Positions 43,924 through 47,263 of a stretch of DNA of 47,263 nucleotides are shown in pieces. Position 1 is the first letter of the stretch. Each line of letters opens with the position of its first letter. The notes below the pieces were generated by a model. It worked only from the letters and a program-made list of their open reading frames with translations. It had not been told where the DNA came from and made no database searches. The translations under genes and the position numbers were made by a program. The DNA is from Phycisphaerae bacterium (lineage in GTDB: Bacteria > Planctomycetota > Phycisphaerae > UBA1845), in contig JAJDDX010000066.1 of the NCBI GenBank assembly GCA_029260055.1, positions 1 to 47,263 of the forward strand. Reading direction: 5' to 3'.

Positions 43924-46900
43924 GCGTGGCCTCCTCGACCACCTCGGCAACGGGATAGTCCCCCCCGTACCGCAGCCAATACGCAAAACGGCGGACATCG
44001 TTGACCACCCAAAAACAGACCGGTACCACGAACAGTGTCAGGACGGTGGCGAACATGATCCCGAAAGCCAGCGCCACCGCCATCGGCATGACCGCGTTCG
44101 CCTGGCTGCTGCGCTCCAGCAGAAGCGGCAACAAGCCGGCCACCGTCGTAATCGAAGTCAGTATGACGGCACGGAATCGCTGCTCTCCGGCCGCGTATAC
44201 CGCATCGCGAACGCTCTTACCCTCTCGTAGCGACCAGTTGATCGCGTCGACCAATACCAACGAATCGTTCACGACCACGCCCGACAGCGCGACGGCTCCG
44301 AAGAAACTCATCAGTGTAATGTCTATACCGACCACCATATGTCCGACGACCACGCCAACCAGTCCGAACGGGAGTGCCATGACGATTACGAGCGGCTGAA
44401 TGTACGATCGCAGCAGCGACGCCAGCACCGCGTAAATCGCTATGACGGCGAGCACGAACCCATCCGACAGGCTATCGAGCGACTCGTTCATCCGCTCGCG
44501 ATCGCCGCCGAATACGTACGTCACGCCGTTGTAGTCGCCGACCACCTCGGGTAGGGCGCCCGCCTCCAGCGTATCTAGGATCTGATCCGCGTTGGCCTGC
44601 GCTTCGTCGAGGTCTGCGTAGATGCGGACTCGCTTGAGTCCGTTCTGGTGCCAGATGCTGGCATATCCACGAATCCACTCGATATCGGCCACCTCGTGGA
44701 ACGGAATGTCATCGCCTCGCAGCGTCGGAATCCGCTCGTTCTCCAGGTCGACGATCGAGCGCCGCTCGTCGATCGGATAACGAATCCTCACTTTGACCTG
44801 ATCACGCCCTCGCTGCATCCGGACGGCCTCACCGCCGAAGAAGCCGTTTCGCAGATGCGTGGCCATATCGTCGAGCGTCAGGCCCAGCGCCCTTGCCGCC
44901 GGTTTGAGTCGGACGCGAAGCTCTCGTTTCCCCGGGATCAGATCGTCATGGACATCCACTACGCCCGCGAACTTGCTCAGTTCGTCCTGAATCCGCTGCG
45001 ATGCCTCGCCGAGCGTGTCGATGTCCGGACCGAGCAACCGTATCTCGATGGGACGATCGGTCGGCCCCAGCTTGTGACGCTCGATCGTGAACTCCGTCGC
45101 ATCATGAACCGTGCCAACGTGGTGCCGCCACCGCTCGATGATGTGCCCGACGTCCACACAGCGCTCTTCGGCGGGCATCAACTCGAGCCGCACCTCGCAG
45201 AGATTGCTTCCCGTGGTCGAGGCGAACCCGATCCACCCGGTGAACTGGCCTGCCAACGAGAACACCTGCGTCACCAATTCGCCGTCGGCAGCAGGCTCGA
45301 GTTCCGGATCCTCGTTCAACATGCCGGCCGCCCGCGTCAAACGTTCGATCGTTCGCTCCGCCACGGAGACCGGCGTCCCCTCGGCGAGTCGAACCCGAGC
45401 GCTGAGCATGTCGGCGTCGTCCTTCGGCAGCAGGACGACCGGCAACCGTCCGCCAGCGATGAGCCCAACGACGAGCAGGAAGCTGAAAATGGCTATCGAC
45501 ATCGTGATCGCGCGGTTCTTAAGCGCGAGGCGGTACACAGGCCGGTACCACTTCGTGATCACGTGCTCTATCGCGCCGTCCAACGCCCGTCGCAGACGTG
45601 TCGGCCTCAGCAGCCGCGGGCCGGCGCCCGGAGGCTCGCGTCGAGTCAGGTGCGTGGGAAGTATGAAAAAGGCCTCGACCGCCGACGCCACGATGGCGGC
45701 GATCACGACCACCGGCAGCACACGAATGAACCGCCCCATCACGCCGACGACGAACAGCAGTGGAATAAAGGCGATCACGGTCGTGACCGACGCGCCCAGT
45801 ACCGGCAGCGCGACACGGAACGTACCGTTGATCGACGCGAGTTCCGGCTCGTCACCCGCGCGGCGGCGCGCGTGGATGCTTTCGGCGATGACAATCGCAT
45901 CGTCGACGATGATGCCCGAGACCATGATCAGCGCGAAGATCGTGAGCAGGTTCACCGTCTCCCCGTTGACGTGCATGATGATCAGCGCGCCGGCAAAGGC
46001 CACCGGAATCCCGATCGCCACCCACACCGCGTGGCGAAGCTGAAGGAACAGCAACAACACGACGAAGACCAGCACAATACCCATCGCGCCGTTCTTCGTG
46101 AGCATCGAGAGCATCGTGTCGATCGTCCGCGACGTGTCGCCCCACACCGACATGCTCAGCCGATCAGGGAGCCACGCCTGCCTGGCTGCGACATAGTCGC
46201 GTACGACGCTCGCGATGGCCGCGCTGTCCTCGTCCGGTGTCTTGAACACGGACACGACCGCCGCCGGCTTGCCGTTGAAACGCCCGTAGCGAACCTGCTC
46301 CTCGAACCCTTCGCTCACGTGCGAGATGTCGCCGAGACGCACCACGGCGTTCGCGTCCTCGATAACCACGAGGTCCTCGTAGTCGGCCGCCGTGTATCGC
46401 TGGCCCGTTACACGCAGCGTCACTTCTTCCTCCGCCGTGCGGATCACGCCGGCCGGCAGGTCGAGGCTGCTTCGAGCCACCACGGCGACCAACTCATTCA
46501 TGGACAGGTTGTGCGCCAGCAACGCTTCTTCCGACACCTCGATCGTGATCTCGTCGTCACGCGTACCCAGTAGCGATACCTGCGAGATCTGAGGGTACGC
46601 GCGCAGATCACTCTGCACCTCCTGGGCATATCGCTTGAGCGTGCGCTCCTCCGCGTCGCCGTAGATAGCGATGCTGATCACCTCAGCCCGGAGAATGATC
46701 TCCTTGATGACGGGCTTCTCCGCCTGGATCGGGAAGATGGTGATTTGACCGACACGTTCCTTGACCTGATCGAGCACCACGCGGGGGTCGTCGACATCGT
46801 CTTGCAGGGATATCCAGACGGTCCCGAGGTTCTCGTTCGCGACGGACATCACCTCACGTACGCCACTGATACCTGCGACCGCCTCCTCGACCGGCGAGCA

Positions 46901-47101
46901 GATGGCCTGTTCCACGTCCTTGGGGCTGGCGCCGGGATAGAGCACGTCCACCGAGAGATGATCGATGGCGAATTCAGGGAAGGCTTCGCGCACCATCGTG
47001 CGGGTCGACATCAAGCCGCCCGCCAGAATGCAGACCATCAAGAGGTTGACTAAGACGGGATTGCGAACGCCCCCCGCGATGAGACCGCGGAGAAACCGCA
47101 C
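43898..47101 (-). CDS. RND efflux transporter permease
   Basis: This 1067-residue proton-driven inner-membrane pump has the AcrB/MdtB-like layout: helix 1 near residues 12-32, a large periplasmic porter domain, helices 2-6 (about 335-500), a second porter domain and helices 7-12. The proton-relay aspartates are D400 and D401 in GIIVDDAIVIAES. VYPGASPKDVEQ-like (LYPGASPKDVEQ) and SSLDLPAGVI segments are typical. GTG 47101 directly follows the TAA of the adaptor gene, and the stop overlaps the TolC gene. Substrate unknown; whether it is an antibiotic, lipid or metal pump cannot be decided, though it lacks the methionine-rich look of CusA. Confidence 0.95.
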   Translation of the reverse strand: MRFLRGLIAGGVRNPVLVNLLMVCILAGGLMSTRTMVREAFPEFAIDHLSVDVLYPGASPKDVEQAICSPVEEAVAGISGVREVMSVANENLGTVWISLQDDVDDPRVVLDQVKERVGQITIFPIQAEKPVIKEIILRAEVISIAIYGDAEERTLKRYAQEVQSDLRAYPQISQVSLLGTRDDEITIEVSEEALLAHNLSMNELVAVVARSSLDLPAGVIRTAEEEVTLRVTGQRYTAADYEDLVVIEDANAVVRLGDISHVSEGFEEQVRYGRFNGKPAAVVSVFKTPDEDSAAIASVVRDYVAARQAWLPDRLSMSVWGDTSRTIDTMLSMLTKNGAMGIVLVFVVLLLFLQLRHAVWVAIGIPVAFAGALIIMHVNGETVNLLTIFALIMVSGIIVDDAIVIAESIHARRRAGDEPELASINGTFRVALPVLGASVTTVIAFIPLLFVVGVMGRFIRVLPVVVIAAIVASAVEAFFILPTHLTRREPPGAGPRLLRPTRLRRALDGAIEHVITKWYRPVYRLALKNRAITMSIAIFSFLLVVGLIAGGRLPVVLLPKDDADMLSARVRLAEGTPVSVAERTIERLTRAAGMLNEDPELEPAADGELVTQVFSLAGQFTGWIGFASTTGSNLCEVRLELMPAEERCVDVGHIIERWRHHVGTVHDATEFTIERHKLGPTDRPIEIRLLGPDIDTLGEASQRIQDELSKFAGVVDVHDDLIPGKRELRVRLKPAARALGLTLDDMATHLRNGFFGGEAVRMQRGRDQVKVRIRYPIDERRSIVDLENERIPTLRGDDIPFHEVADIEWIRGYASIWHQNGLKRVRIYADLDEAQANADQILDTLEAGALPEVVGDYNGVTYVFGGDRERMNESLDSLSDGFVLAVIAIYAVLASLLRSYIQPLVIVMALPFGLVGVVVGHMVVGIDITLMSFFGAVALSGVVVNDSLVLVDAINWSLREGKSVRDAVYAAGEQRFRAVILTSITTVAGLLPLLLERSSQANAVMPMAVALAFGIMFATVLTLFVVPVCFWVVNDVRRFAYWLRYGGDYPVAEVVEEATHDDLLAIE

Positions 47102-47263
47102 TTACCGGCCCCCAATCAACGGACCGACGTGCGCGACAACAGCGGGACGGACCGCATGACCGTCGGCCGTGGCATCATCCGGCTCGACCTCAGCGCCGGC
47201 GAGTTGTTCGTCGCGCAGCTTCACCTTCATGCCGACGACCGGTTTGATGAGCCGGGACACGAC
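47102..47263 (-). CDS. RND periplasmic adaptor subunit, C-terminal fragment
   Basis: Only the last 53 codons are inside the window. The end LIKPVVGMKVKLRDEQLAGA, followed by a hydrophilic tail ending HVGPLIGGR, fits the C-terminal part of an HlyD/AcrA-type adaptor, though so short a piece is weak evidence on its own. Its TAA (47104-47102) immediately precedes the GTG of the permease gene, so the operon order adaptor-permease-channel supports the call. The gene is cut by the window edge, not broken. Confidence 0.7.
   Translation of the reverse strand, partial: VVSRLIKPVVGMKVKLRDEQLAGAEVEPDDATADGHAVRPAVVAHVGPLIGGR

Noticed and set aside
44648-46573. A 641-codon open frame on the plus strand opposite the RND permease
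   Set aside because: It is again a shadow rich in His, Arg and Gln with no recognisable domain. The permease on the other strand is intact end to end.

Overview
This 47 kb window is a GC-rich, densely coded, ordinary-looking chromosomal segment of a Gram-negative bacterium. It has lipoproteins, an RND/TolC efflux system and an undecaprenyl cycle. The gene set points to the Planctomycetota, at moderate confidence: futalosine-pathway menaquinone genes, a small release-factor-like protein, a PadR-linked small protein, several Hsp20 genes, and intergenic hairpin repeats of a kind I associate with that phylum. No rRNA, tRNA, CRISPR array, prophage or insertion sequence is visible.

Layout. 1-2.9 kb: a PadR regulator with a small membrane protein, then three tandem small heat-shock genes closed by a good terminator. 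2.9-4.5 kb: a MoaB/MogA-type molybdopterin protein and a GGQ release-factor-like protein on the minus strand, separated by a cluster of hairpin repeats. 4.7-8.6 kb: an FG-GAP lipoprotein facing an eno-ftsB pair. 8.8-13.2 kb (plus strand): an ABC exporter pair and psd-pssA for phosphatidylethanolamine synthesis. 13.4-17.8 kb (minus): a TIM-barrel sugar isomerase-like protein, an exported double SRPBCC protein, a DinB-like protein and a CstA transporter. 18.0-19.6 kb (plus): a small conserved protein, a double-ACT protein and a TatD-type hydrolase. 19.7-20.3 kb: a lipoprotein.

20.5-26.4 kb (plus): mqnA-mqnC, an HD-domain protein after a hairpin-rich gap, then the overlapping chain rimO-pgsA-uppP. 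26.5-38.8 kb (minus): a continuous complex I operon transcribed nuoI-A-B-C-D-H-J-K-L-M-N, ending in a small helical gene 2 nt after nuoN. It lacks the NADH-oxidising subunits E, F and G. A promoter with a 9-bp perfect inverted repeat over its -35 lies upstream. 39.0-40.3 kb: cinA. 40.5-42.2 kb (plus): an ATP-grasp and HAD pair. 42.3-47.3 kb (minus): a tripartite efflux operon, with the adaptor gene running off the window edge.

Functionally, the menaquinone genes and the complex I operon belong to one respiratory chain, since menaquinone is the likely electron acceptor of this complex. psd, pssA, pgsA and uppP together cover phosphatidylethanolamine, phosphatidylglycerol and lipid-carrier recycling. 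I did not find one clear-cut new system. The best leads are the complex I operon (no EFG, nuoI moved to the front, His-rich NuoL insert, long NuoH, extra terminal gene, palindromic promoter), the release-factor-like protein with an HTH-like tail, the ATP-grasp/HAD pair and the structured gap before the HD gene.
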